A DNA stretch of 64,000 nt from an uncultured Candidatus Saccharibacteria bacterium (GTDB lineage Bacteria > Patescibacteriota > Saccharimonadia > Saccharimonadales > Saccharimonadaceae), in the NCBI GenBank assembly GCA_947253945.1, contig CAMYAY010000002.1, positions 1 to 64,000 on the forward strand, given 5' to 3'. The notes under the pieces were generated by a model that searched no databases, was not told where the DNA came from, and saw nothing but the letters and a program-made list of their open reading frames with translations. Shown here piece by piece: positions 28,911 to 38,209 of the stretch (positions are counted from its first letter, which is position 1; every line of letters begins with the position of its first letter). A program made the translations under genes and the position numbers.

Positions 28911-31091
28911 TTAACGCCACTTACTCATCACCACTCTGAAGGTAGTATTGCTATAAGCTTTCTTAGCATCATCCGCGCTTGATGCAAACAGCGAAACATT
29001 AGTTCCCTTAGACATACCATATGAGCTATCGCCACGCAGGTACAACGGGTCATCGCTACTAACAAACCCGCCGTTAGCACCCCATTGGCCTACAATATCC
29101 TCGCCGCCATCATTTCTTGCATTAACCTCATGTATGCCTTGTCCGCCGCACATTTCCCAAGTGCAGTTAGATATGTTATACCCCTTTTTTACCTTAGTAA
29201 AGACAAATATGTCAACATATGGTGGCACCGCCGGATTCTGCATGTGATTAGGGTCCATAAACGAATGGTCCTTATCCGTTCCATACGTTGCGGCCACATA
29301 CTCAGAGCCGCCGCCTACCATGTCATAAACGCCATAAATGTTACCCGTGGTACTAGCGAGCTGCCCTAACGAGCCATTATACGAGCGTTGCGGGTCACTC
29401 TTGCTACAAGCATCCTGCGTGCCAAGCGTACCATAATCGTTATAAACTTCCTTGAAGTCGCCCGCGTTCGCTGGGCCACAACCAGAAATCATGTCGCTAA
29501 AGGTGTAATTCGTACTGCCACCGCCTATATCAACACCATATTTCGAGAACATCGGCCTATCCTTCTCTAAACTTACCCCATCACTGTCCAAGTAGAAAGC
29601 ATTTGGTTGCACTTTGTTCACACCAGCGCCATACTTACTAGAGGACAAGTAGGCTGCCGCGCCCCATTCCTTGCTACGTATCATGCGTGAGCTAAACTCA
29701 GCCAAATGGTTATTATTCTGGTCCGGAGGAGTAAAGTCCGTGTTGCCACCAACATTGCCTGGGTCCTTAACACCCACCGTAGTAGAAGTAGTATACTTCC
29801 GACCATAGTCTGCTGTCGAAACATCCGCTGTCATTATCCTCTGCCCCGGCAAAAACGTCGGCTGCTTATCGTCGCCCGTTGGCTCAAACTTAGCTATCCA
29901 GAAGCCGTTGAGTTCCTTTGTGCCCAAAGTAAATGCTGGATGAGTCGCCCAAGTAGAATTATCCGGATTTTTGCCCGCCACGTAAGTGCGAGTTAACGAG
30001 CAGTCGTCACGGTAAAGCGGCGCCAATGAGTGTGAGTTTGTATCATTAAATAAGCACTCGCCAGGCGTATGCTTGACATCAGTCGCCTTTTCAAAGTGAA
30101 TCTGGAAGTCCTCTGGCTTAGTGATCGGAGAGTTCGTATACTCCTTACGCATCACCTCATAAGCATAGCGTGGAATGTACACCCAGAAGCCCAAGATATC
30201 ATCCTTGTCAACCACCATGCTCTTACCCTTGTACTTGCTAGGATCCTTTACCGTCACCGCGTTAGCCCAGCGCTTCTGGTTATAATCGTACCACTGACCG
30301 ACATAATTACTACCCTCCGGGTAAGCCATTGAAGTCCACTCGTCATTACTTGTGCTACCAGTGTATTGAACTGGGATCATATTGTCATCGAGGTCAACTT
30401 GACAGTCGTTCTGTGGGTCACCCGCACGACAAACTGAGCTGCCGCCAATTGGGTTCGGGCGCGGCTTAGCAGTAAGGCTATAAGTGACATAAGTGCTATA
30501 GGTGCCAGTCTTTAGCTTGTTGCCATCGATATTAGCATTAAATGTTACGCCAACCGCAACCGCGCGTAAATCACCTCTGACATCATTAGATGATGGGTCG
30601 GTATCAAATACTACATCCGGCTGGTTATTAGCTGGCAAGCCATGTAGCTTCGTAAGCTTTGGAGGGACCTCTCCACTTTTACCTTTTTTATCTGGCGCAA
30701 CAGCATATGCCACTCCCCACTGGTTGGCTGCCAAGCCATCACTAGCCACCTTAGTACTCGTAATTCGCTGCGACGGATCTTTCTCGTTCACCAAATCAGG
30801 ATCTTTCGCTTGCATCGTAAGCGTAGAGCCATAGCTATGCTGCGTAACGGCAATAAGCGAAACCGAGCCTAGGCCTTGATTGATGTCTTTGTTCTTGGTT
30901 AGCTTAACATCGCTAGCGCTAATCGATAAACACACTCGGTTATCATCGCCAAAACTACCTCCGCAATCCGGAGTATGACCCGACTCAGCCCTAGCAGGCA
31001 GCGCCACCGCCGCCGACGCAATCACCATGGCCGCAACAGCAATTGGCAACCAATTAGCTTTCGCTAGCTGCCTCGTATTTGGTACCAACAT
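28911..31091 (-). CDS. Exported FGE/lectin-like surface protein, copy 4 (most divergent)
   Basis: 726 aa from the ATG at 31091, chosen because GGAGAGG lies nine bases upstream; an ATG at 31100 and a GTG at 31109 are alternatives. Signal peptide LPIAVAAMVIASAAVALPARA at about 15-35. The N-terminal domain is the least similar of the family, while the body keeps CQVDLDDNMIPVQYTG, FWVYIPRYAYEVMRKEY, HPAFTLGTKELNGFWIAKFEPTG, KEWGAAAYLSSSKYGAGVN, SGCGP, LGQLASTTGNIYGVYDMVGGGSEYVAATYG and CGGQGIHEVN. The tail YLRGDSSYGMSKG...TTFRVVMSKWR is the variable region. No poly-G tract, permanently in frame. Confidence 0.8.
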   Translation of the reverse strand: MLVPNTRQLAKANWLPIAVAAMVIASAAVALPARAESGHTPDCGGSFGDDNRVCLSISASDVKLTKNKDINQGLGSVSLIAVTQHSYGSTLTMQAKDPDLVNEKDPSQRITSTKVASDGLAANQWGVAYAVAPDKKGKSGEVPPKLTKLHGLPANNQPDVVFDTDPSSNDVRGDLRAVAVGVTFNANIDGNKLKTGTYSTYVTYSLTAKPRPNPIGGSSVCRAGDPQNDCQVDLDDNMIPVQYTGSTSNDEWTSMAYPEGSNYVGQWYDYNQKRWANAVTVKDPSKYKGKSMVVDKDDILGFWVYIPRYAYEVMRKEYTNSPITKPEDFQIHFEKATDVKHTPGECLFNDTNSHSLAPLYRDDCSLTRTYVAGKNPDNSTWATHPAFTLGTKELNGFWIAKFEPTGDDKQPTFLPGQRIMTADVSTADYGRKYTTSTTVGVKDPGNVGGNTDFTPPDQNNNHLAEFSSRMIRSKEWGAAAYLSSSKYGAGVNKVQPNAFYLDSDGVSLEKDRPMFSKYGVDIGGGSTNYTFSDMISGCGPANAGDFKEVYNDYGTLGTQDACSKSDPQRSYNGSLGQLASTTGNIYGVYDMVGGGSEYVAATYGTDKDHSFMDPNHMQNPAVPPYVDIFVFTKVKKGYNISNCTWEMCGGQGIHEVNARNDGGEDIVGQWGANGGFVSSDDPLYLRGDSSYGMSKGTNVSLFASSADDAKKAYSNTTFRVVMSKWR

Positions 31092-31239
31092 AAAACTCAT
31101 CCTCTCCACTGACGCCTATGCGCAATTTACGTGGTTGCTAACCACCTCCACTATATAAACACATTATAGCACTTGTGTTTAAAATGGCAAGGGGCTAGCG
31201 GATGATGACTTTACCACTCGGCATGCCACCGCGGATACA

Positions 31240-33292
31240 TTAATTCTGTGCCGTCGGCGCGAGGGCCACGCGGAACGCGTAGTAGGTAACTCTAGTATAC
31301 GGCCCTGTATTTAAGCTAATATAGAACTGACCGCCACCATGATAAACACTATAAAATTCATCACGAATCAACCACGCGTTATATCCCCAAAAATTCATAT
31401 TCAGATAACTGTTCTTCCATTGATATTTACCATTGCCACTACCCTTGCCATTATTAGTTTCATAAAGCGCTTGTCCGCCGCAAGTATCAAAAGTACAATC
31501 ATTTAGATTCTCAATGTTATATGTATTAGCATATGGCAAATGCACTGCTGATATAAAACGTTCATTCTCATCTTTGTTCCCACTATCATCTTTTTTGTGA
31601 TTATTTATATAGCTAGCAGCAACATATTTACCATTACCTGACATGTCGTAAATACCTGTAACATTGCTAGTGGTACTAGCCAATTGACCGATCGAACCGT
31701 TATAGGCGCGCTGCAAATTCTCAGTGCTACAGGCAGATTGCGCACCAAAAGTACCAACATCACGATAGGAATCAGTACTTCCATCAGCAGACGGGCCGCA
31801 GCCGGTAGTGCCCCAGCTATCTACAAACGATATTTGCGCATTCTTTTGAACACCATTATATCCAACGCCATACTTGCTAGCAGATAAATATACTACAGCA
31901 CCCCAATCATTATTATTCACCATATGAGAGCTAAATTTAGTCAAATGATGATTATTCTGCGCAGTAGAGATATTGTCGCCGCCAACATTACCCGGATCAT
32001 TAGCTCCTAAGGTTTTAGCTAACGCATAGAAGCTACTCATTCTATCTTCTATGCCACCGATATTGCCAGACATATAAGATTCGTTCGGCAACACTGTTGG
32101 CTGAATAGCATCTCCAGTCACATCAAACTTACCAAACCAAACGCCGTTCAATTCCTTCTTACCAAAACTAAATACCGGATGAGTACTCCAGGTAGACACT
32201 TCACCACCCATCAGTGGTAACTCACGACTAACGTTACACTCGGTGCGGTAATCTTTACCGTTGCCAGTCTTGCAGGCCTGTGGGCGTTTCTTTGGTGTCT
32301 TAGTATTCTCAAATTTAATGTCAAAATTCTGCTCCTTGACTGGTTTATCGGTACCATCACGGCGCATCACCTCATAAGTATAACGTGGTATGTAGACCCA
32401 GAAACCAAGGATATCAGCTTGGTCTACCACCTTATCTTGGCCTTGGTATTTAGCGAGAGCCTCCTTCTTGACCGTCACGGCATTGGCCCATTGCTTTTTA
32501 CCGTAGTCATACCAATTACCCTTGGCATCTTCGTCTTCTGGATTAGAAATGCTGGTCCACTGCGCGTTAGTCGTCGTACCGGTATACTTTACTGGTATCA
32601 TATTCTTATCGAGGTCAACCAAACAAGAGCTATTATTATCGCCCGAACGGCATACTTCTGATGGGCTAACCTTTGCTGTGCGCTGGTCCCAGTCAGTGAA
32701 TGCCGGCTTTGGCCTAGCAGTGGCAGTATACATAATGGAAGCGGAATAACTGCCGCTGGCGAGCTTTGCTGGGTCGATATTAGCAACAAAGACAACGTCT
32801 TTTGTGCAATTGGAATGATTGGTGTTACAACCTTTCTGCTCCGCCGCAGTAACACCTAATAATGTTCTTTCGCCATCCTTAGCGGTTGGTACATGCCCAT
32901 ATACAGGTCTTACTGTAATATTGTGGTGCCAATCGTACATATAATACCCCCAGGAATTGGCCGGTATGCCCTCAATGCCTCTATATCCACTGTCGTTTTA
33001 CATGTTAGAAATTCGGTGGCTGGGGTCGATGGTGTTGACTAAATCACCATTACCATCAGCTTTCATGGTTAAGTTAAATCCATACGGCTTACCTGTATTG
33101 ACCGCAACGTTAGTGGTGGCTTTATAAAATTTACCTTGCTGAGTGAGTTGCGCCGCCGGGTCAACGGCAATGCTGACGGCATTATCGTCGGCAGCGTGAG
33201 CTGGTGCCGCAAAACCTAACAGAATTATCGCGAGAGCGACAAGGCTTAAAAGTTTACCCCCCCCCCGCAGCTGTTTGCCGTAATTTACTCAT
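31240..33292 (-). pseudogene. Exported FGE/lectin-like surface protein, copy 5: G10 tract plus a nonsense codon
   Basis: The ATG at 33292 (MSKLRQTAA) runs into ten G and stops at TAA. With 9 or 12 G it would continue GGGGKLLSLVALAIILLGFAAPAHAADD, a near-perfect signal peptide, but the frame then meets an in-frame TAA at about 33001 (…HRISNM-stop-NDSGYRG). The same frame stays open from there to 31240 with all family blocks (NMIPVKYTG, YIPRYTYEVMRRDGTDKP, HPVFSFGKKELNGVW, NNNDWGAVVYLSASKYGVGYNG, TGCGP, LGQLASTTSNVTGIYDMSG, CGGQALYETN) and the variable tail AWLIRDEFYSVYHGGG...YAFRVALAPTAQN. So this copy is off twice, once reversibly and once by mutation, unless the stop is a sequencing error. 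Confidence 0.75.
33257..33266 (-). repeat. Poly-G tract (10), copy 5
   Basis: Ten C on the plus strand, nine codons after the start. 10 and 11 both give early stops; 9 or 12 joins the start codon to the signal peptide. Confidence 0.9.
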
Positions 33293-33528
33293 ATTGTTTT
33301 TGTCCTCCATTTTGGTTATTCTCCTCTTTGGGTTTATCTCTGCCACCACCGGCTAGATACTTGCATTATAGCACAAGCGCAATAATTCACCAAATTTTTT
33401 CGTGCGCAAAGCCGCGGGGCTGGCTTATGCCACTGGTTACGGCTTAAAAATGGCGATGCCACGGCGCCGCAAGCTCGCGGCCGCCACCAGCTAAAGCCTC
33501 CGAGACACCCTGATGACGAAATTTTAGC

Positions 33529-35619
33529 TTACAAAACAGGCGCGAGCGCGACGCGGAAGGCAAAATCCGTTCCAATGCCATAGTTTGCATCAGCATAAAA
33601 TATTCCCGCCTCCGACCCACTAGTAGAATAACCCCCTCGTCCAAATATAGGATAACCACTGCTGTATTTCTTATCGTCACCAAAATACTTAGTTGTTATA
33701 TCGGTAACAAAACCCATATAACTGCTATTCCACTGGTGCAAGCCATCACCACGACCGTCATTGGTTTCATAGAGAGCTTGGCCACCACAAGTAGCAAAGG
33801 TGCACCCATTAGTATTATTAAAATTATATATATTACTATATGGCGAACTAGCTTTAGATATAAAATTAGTGTCGTAACTACGGTAATCATCTATATTATT
33901 CTTATGGCTCACGTCATAAGCTGCCGCCACATACTCCCAGCCACCACCAGACATATCATAAACTCCGGTTGGATTATTGGTGGTACTAGCAAGCCGGCCA
34001 ATTGTGCCGTTATAAGCACGAATGCCATCACCGCTACAAGCCTGTTGAGTGCCAATATTCCCAAAATCTACGGACTTATACTTATGTAAATCTATTAGGT
34101 ACTGTTCACCTCTATAAAAATATGGCGTATTATCTCCTCTATCATATGGTCCACAGCCAGTAGTTCCATAATAACTATTATCGCCACGCTGACGAAGCTC
34201 GCTATTACTATTTATCTGAACTCCATTATAACCGGCACCATACTTACTAGCGGAAAGATACACAGCTGCACCCCAGTCATTATTATTAACCATACGAGAG
34301 CTAAATGCTTTAAGATGATGATTGTTATTAGCAGCAACGGGTTTACTACTATCAATATTAACATTATTGGGGTCATTAATGCCTACAGTTGTAGCAAGTG
34401 AATAAAATGTGCTTACTTTATCGTTGTCTTTGTTGTTGTAATTATAACCAGTAAAAATATGAGTCTCATTTGGCAGCACAGTAGGCTGAGACCTAGTGCC
34501 AGTTGTTTCAAACTTAGCAAACCAGATGCCGTTGAGTTCTTTAGTGCCAAAGGTAAAGGCTGGGTGGGTAGCCCAAGTGCCGGTATTGCTTGGCTGGCCT
34601 TTAATGTAGTCACGATTGAGATCGCAATCTTCACGGTAATCCTTGCCCCGCTCCGGACAAGCTGCTGGACGACGCTTCGGCGTGGTTGTTTTTTCGAAGC
34701 TAATTAAGAAATTCTGAGCTGGAGCAGGCTTGTCTGTACCATCGCGCCGCATCACTTCATAGGCATAACGTGGGATGTAGACCCAGTAGCCGAGGATGTC
34801 GGCCTGGTTGACCACCATATCTTTGCCCGTCTTATACTTGCTCGGGTCTTTCACGGTTACGGCGTTCGCCCACTGCTTTTGGTTATAGTTGTACCATTCG
34901 CCCTGGTTTGAGCTGTCCTCTGGATTTGCAAGGCTAGTCCACTGAGCATTGGTGGTGCTGCCGGTGTATTTAACCGGTATCATGTTTGGGTCGAGGTCAA
35001 CTTGGCAATCGTTCTTTGGATCACCAGACTTACAGATAGTTGGATCAACAGTTGGAGCTGGCTTTGGCTTGGCAGTGGCCGTGTACATAATGGCAGTGCT
35101 GTAGCTGCCGCTGGCTAATTTTGCTGGGTCGACATTAGCGGCAAAAGTGACGGGTTTCGTACAATTTGCTGGATTAGTACAACCGGCTGGTTTAGCCTTG
35201 GTAACGTCGGCGATAACGGCTGGGCTAGACCCATCCGGAACACCATAAAAATACATGTTTGAATTGCGGTTGTTGTATCCCCATTGATTAGCCGCGAGAG
35301 ACGCGGAATCATTGCTAACCGGCAGAGATTTGACGCGATGATTGCCATCCTTCTGATTAACCAAATCAGGCGAGCCGGTCGCATGTAGGGTAAGATTGAA
35401 GCCATATGGCTTGCCGGTCTTCACGGTCACATTCGTAGTAGCCTTGTGTAGGTTGCCAACGGGTTTTAGCTCTGCACTCTGGTCAACGCTAATGCTGACA
35501 GTATTATCGTCAGTGGCGTGAGTTGTCTTAGTGGTTGTTAGCGAAGGAAAAGCTGCGGCTAAAGTAGCAAGGCCTAAAAGTAGCCAGCGGCGCTTTTCAG
35601 TGCTGCGGTTGCGGGTCAT
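33529..35619 (-). CDS. Exported FGE/lectin-like surface protein, copy 6
   Basis: 696 aa. The ATG at 35619 has GGAGG seven bases upstream. Signal peptide WLLLGLATLAAAFPSLTTTKTTHA (about 12-35). N-terminal domain with FNLTLHATGSPDLVNQKD and VTFAANVDPAKLASGSYSTAIMYT, then CQVDLDPNMIPVKYTG, YWVYIPRYAYEVMRRDGTDKP, HPAFTFGTKELNGIWFAKFETTG, NNNDWGAAVYLSASKYGAGYNG, TTGCGPY, IGRLASTTNNPTGVYDMSGGGWEYVAAAY and CGGQALYETND. Variable tail FGRGGYSTSGSEAGIF...FAFRVALAPVL. No tract, in frame. Export is certain enough, and the anchoring mode is not visible. Confidence 0.8.
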   Translation of the reverse strand: MTRNRSTEKRRWLLLGLATLAAAFPSLTTTKTTHATDDNTVSISVDQSAELKPVGNLHKATTNVTVKTGKPYGFNLTLHATGSPDLVNQKDGNHRVKSLPVSNDSASLAANQWGYNNRNSNMYFYGVPDGSSPAVIADVTKAKPAGCTNPANCTKPVTFAANVDPAKLASGSYSTAIMYTATAKPKPAPTVDPTICKSGDPKNDCQVDLDPNMIPVKYTGSTTNAQWTSLANPEDSSNQGEWYNYNQKQWANAVTVKDPSKYKTGKDMVVNQADILGYWVYIPRYAYEVMRRDGTDKPAPAQNFLISFEKTTTPKRRPAACPERGKDYREDCDLNRDYIKGQPSNTGTWATHPAFTFGTKELNGIWFAKFETTGTRSQPTVLPNETHIFTGYNYNNKDNDKVSTFYSLATTVGINDPNNVNIDSSKPVAANNNHHLKAFSSRMVNNNDWGAAVYLSASKYGAGYNGVQINSNSELRQRGDNSYYGTTGCGPYDRGDNTPYFYRGEQYLIDLHKYKSVDFGNIGTQQACSGDGIRAYNGTIGRLASTTNNPTGVYDMSGGGWEYVAAAYDVSHKNNIDDYRSYDTNFISKASSPYSNIYNFNNTNGCTFATCGGQALYETNDGRGDGLHQWNSSYMGFVTDITTKYFGDDKKYSSGYPIFGRGGYSTSGSEAGIFYADANYGIGTDFAFRVALAPVL

Positions 35620-35779
35620 GTTACCTCCGTAAGTTACATCTTGTTAAACTGCCACTCAGGCATTTGCGTTTAAATTATAACATAGGCACAATCAAATCAC
35701 CAAACTTTTCACCGCCAAGCGGCAAATTTTGCCACCGCGTTCACCGACGTTCAATCAGAACCCCGGCGCTACCACCGCA

Positions 35780-35863
35780 CTACTGCGCAAAGTTGCCGAG
35801 CACTACGCGAAAAGTAAACCTAAAATAAGCATAGCCAGCGCCGGCATAGGCGACAAAAACACT
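35780..35863 (-). pseudogene. Orphan variable-region cassette
   Basis: 27 codons in one open frame ending with TAG: SVFVAYAGAGY...FTFRVVLGNFAQ. It aligns with the last 26 codons of copy 2 (…TFRIILGSFAQ) including the nucleotides around the stop (CTACTGCGCAAAG on the plus strand). No surface-gene body precedes it; the 200-aa gene ends 13 bp upstream. It could be recombination debris or a silent donor. Confidence 0.65.
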
Positions 35864-35876
35864 AGGACAACCCGCC

Positions 35877-36479
35877 CTACTTCACAACAGCTTTGCCATT
35901 CAGGCAACGCACGACGTAACGGGCGCAGCCATCTGGTTTGTGAATAAGACTGGCTTTATTCTCGTCAGATACCTCAGTCGTGCCGTTCTCGCAAGTCACC
36001 TCAAGACTTGCGCCCTTTACAATCGCTCCCATCAAAGCACTCGTGCCGTTTAACGTGTCAACCGTGCACACATTAGCCACCTCAACATTCCTAGCCACAG
36101 CCGAGCCATTAAAGCACTTCAAAAAGACATCGTTCGCAATGACGTTTCTCGCCTCAACCTTGCCATTGTGGACCTCTGCATAAATCTTGTCAGCCTTAAT
36201 ATCTGCCACCACAACTTGGTTTGATTCAGCTTCAAGCTCACAAACATCAATGTTTTCCGGCAGCGCAACAACAACTTCAGGGGCACCCTGAGCCAGCCAC
36301 CACAGCCAACAAGCAGCCGGCACCTTTTTCATCTGAACAAATTTTATACCAGACTGCGTTTCTTCAATCTGAAATAGCTCTTTTTTACAATTAACATAAC
36401 GAACACTAAAGGAATCGGCCCTGTTTACGATTAGGTTGACATCCTTCGTTTTTGCTACAAACTTCCTACCGCTTGCCAT
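35877..36479 (-). CDS. DUF4097-like beta-repeat protein
   Basis: 200 aa, no signal peptide, AGGAG ahead of the ATG. Residues ~80-185 consist of short alternating beta-strand units (VVVADIKADKIYAEVHNGKVEARNVIANDVFLKCFNGSAVARNVEVANVCTV...), the pattern of DUF4097/bactofilin-like right-handed beta solenoids. The first 80 residues do not match anything I recognise. It lies between the surface genes and a parvulin gene, so a role in envelope assembly is possible but unproven. Confidence 0.6.
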   Translation of the reverse strand: MASGRKFVAKTKDVNLIVNRADSFSVRYVNCKKELFQIEETQSGIKFVQMKKVPAACWLWWLAQGAPEVVVALPENIDVCELEAESNQVVVADIKADKIYAEVHNGKVEARNVIANDVFLKCFNGSAVARNVEVANVCTVDTLNGTSALMGAIVKGASLEVTCENGTTEVSDENKASLIHKPDGCARYVVRCLNGKAVVK

Positions 36480-36509
36480 TTGAATATCTCCTATAACCTT
36501 ACTCAGCCC

Positions 36510-37589
36510 CTACTTCGCCGACTTGACTTTGAGGTCTTGCTCGCGCGGGACGGCGATATATTCCGTAATCTTATTTTGTTCAATTAACTGCTTAAAGTCG
36601 TGGTCGAACTTGCTCAGCCGCACTGTTATTAGCGAGTACTTTGTCTGCTCCTTGTCGGTAAATTCGTCCTTGTCGATGCCGTCAAATCGCACAATATAAT
36701 AATAGTACGCATCAGCCAACTTCACCTGCAGCGGCGGCAAGACCGTCCCCGGCTGCTTGCCCTTGATGGCGCGCAACACGCCCGTCGGGTCCTCTGTGCT
36801 CCGCGTCACCACCACGGCGCCGCCCCGCTGCTTACTGTCCGCGTCGTCACTCATCTCACGCGCCACAGTGGCAAAATCGTCACCCTTCTGCAACCGCGCC
36901 TGTATCTGGTCAAGCTTCGCTTTGGCGTCAGTATCAAGCGCGAACGCCACCTTGCGCTCCAAAAGCTGCCCGCGCAACACCGACCGGTAGTCGTCCATTG
37001 ACCAGCCGTAGTACTCCTTTAAGGTGTTCACTAGCGTCTCCTCGGTCGAGCTGTCCGCCTTTAAGTCAGCGTTTATCTTGTCTTGCAGCTCTTGGTCGGT
37101 CAACTTCAACCCCATCTGCCGCGCCACCTTGCGCGCGTACGCCGCCCGCTCGGCATTGCGTAGCTCGTTGCGTTTATGGAAGTTCAGCTCCTCGCTGCCC
37201 TCTTTACTATTAAACGCCCGTCGCTCCTGCGTAATATAATAATGAATGTCCGCGCGAATCAGTCTGAGGTAAGCGTCAAACCGCACCGACTCGCCATCCA
37301 CCCGCGCCACTGGCAAAGGCAGTACTCGCGCCGCGTTATAAAACAGCGCCGCCGTATTTTGCACACGATACAAGTTGTGCCACACGTACACGCTAAATGC
37401 GCTAACTACCACCAAGGCAATCGCCGCCGACCCGAACACAATTTTTTTGCCAGAAATCTGCACCGGATATTTAAACTTGCGCCCCGCCGCCAGCACCTCC
37501 TTGCGGTGTTCGGCAATATTCTCGCTCGTAATCTTGAGCGAGTTGGCATCTAGCTTCTTCTTAAATATATTGCGTAACTTAATTTTCAT
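36510..37589 (-). CDS. Membrane-anchored parvulin-type peptidyl-prolyl isomerase
   Basis: 359 aa from the third of three consecutive ATGs, which gives AAGG the best spacing. A membrane helix at about 48-70 (IVFGSAAIALVVVSAFSVYVW) is followed by a SurA_N-like helical region (ARQMGLKLTDQELQDKI) and a rotamase domain at about 225-310 (LQKGDDFATVAREMSDDADSKQRGGAVVVTRS...GTVLPPLQVKLADAYYYYIVRFD). PrsA/SurA-type chaperones fold exported proteins; the many secreted paralogs nearby are plausible clients (inference). The start overlaps the end of the PH-domain gene upstream. Confidence 0.85.
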   Translation of the reverse strand: MKIKLRNIFKKKLDANSLKITSENIAEHRKEVLAAGRKFKYPVQISGKKIVFGSAAIALVVVSAFSVYVWHNLYRVQNTAALFYNAARVLPLPVARVDGESVRFDAYLRLIRADIHYYITQERRAFNSKEGSEELNFHKRNELRNAERAAYARKVARQMGLKLTDQELQDKINADLKADSSTEETLVNTLKEYYGWSMDDYRSVLRGQLLERKVAFALDTDAKAKLDQIQARLQKGDDFATVAREMSDDADSKQRGGAVVVTRSTEDPTGVLRAIKGKQPGTVLPPLQVKLADAYYYYIVRFDGIDKDEFTDKEQTKYSLITVRLSKFDHDFKQLIEQNKITEYIAVPREQDLKVKSAK

Positions 37590-38088
37590 CATCATCCTTC
37601 TCTAATCCACCCGCGGCACGAATCGCATCGGTCAGGCGCGCATAATTTTCTTCACAATGGGCGGCGCGGCGAATCACCATATTGCCCACCATCGTCTGTA
37701 GTACCAGTGTACCAAAGCCGAACATACTGCCAAACAACCCTGGAATGTTGTAACTGACATTTTGCACCTTATTGAGGTTAATGTCTATCACGGACTTGTT
37801 AAACAACCCGCGCTGCACCACTTGGCGGATGCGCTCGTCGGTAACTAAAAAGTACGAAAACCGCCAATTTATCCACTTATAAAACAGCACTATCAGCCCT
37901 AAGCAGAACCCCAGCGGCGCGCCCCACAATAGCTGCACATTATCTTGCCAGATAATGAACGGTAGCGAGCCGACCGCAAGGCCAATCAGCACGGCAATAA
38001 AGCCCCACCGCAACGCCAAAATATGCTGCTGGAAAACGAACAATATTTTCTCCCCCGGATGCTGACCGATAAACTGCTTTTTACTCAT
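37579..38088 (-). CDS. PH-domain (bPH2/YdbS-like) membrane protein
   Basis: 169 aa. Two membrane helices (about 30-50 and 56-75) precede a bacterial PH domain with YFLVTDERIRQVVQRGLFNKSVIDINLNKVQNVSYNIPGLFGSMFGFGTL, the standard bPH2 pattern. The start lies 9 bp after tRNA-Arg, so it seems to be read from the tRNA promoter without its own. It overlaps the parvulin gene by 11 bp, forming a two-gene unit. Confidence 0.85.
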   Translation of the reverse strand: MSKKQFIGQHPGEKILFVFQQHILALRWGFIAVLIGLAVGSLPFIIWQDNVQLLWGAPLGFCLGLIVLFYKWINWRFSYFLVTDERIRQVVQRGLFNKSVIDINLNKVQNVSYNIPGLFGSMFGFGTLVLQTMVGNMVIRRAAHCEENYARLTDAIRAAGGLEKDDDEN

Positions 38089-38096
38089 AATAATAC

Positions 38097-38173
38097 TGGT
38101 GACCCCGATACGAATCGAACGTACAACCCTCTCCTTAGGACGGAGCAGCTCTATCCAATTGAGCTACGGGGCC
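38097..38173 (-). tRNA. tRNA-Arg (CCT)
   Basis: GGCCCCG acceptor stem pairs with CGGGGTC; anticodon loop GTCCTAA gives CCT; T-loop GTTCGATTC; CCA encoded. Anticodon stem has one mismatched pair. A TGG-TATAAT box lies 8 bp upstream of the 5' end. Confidence 0.95.
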
Positions 38174-38181
38174 ATGCTTAT

Positions 38182-38203
38182 ATTATACCAAATGTGGTAA
38201 AAT
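38182..38203. promoter_or_regulatory. Divergent -10 boxes of tRNA-Arg and the recombinase gene
   Basis: Minus strand TATAAT at 38187-38182 for tRNA-Arg; plus strand TGG-TAAAAT at 38195-38203 for the recombinase, six bases before its ATG. The two boxes are only 10 bp apart. Confidence 0.6.
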
Positions 38204-38209
38204 TTGAGT

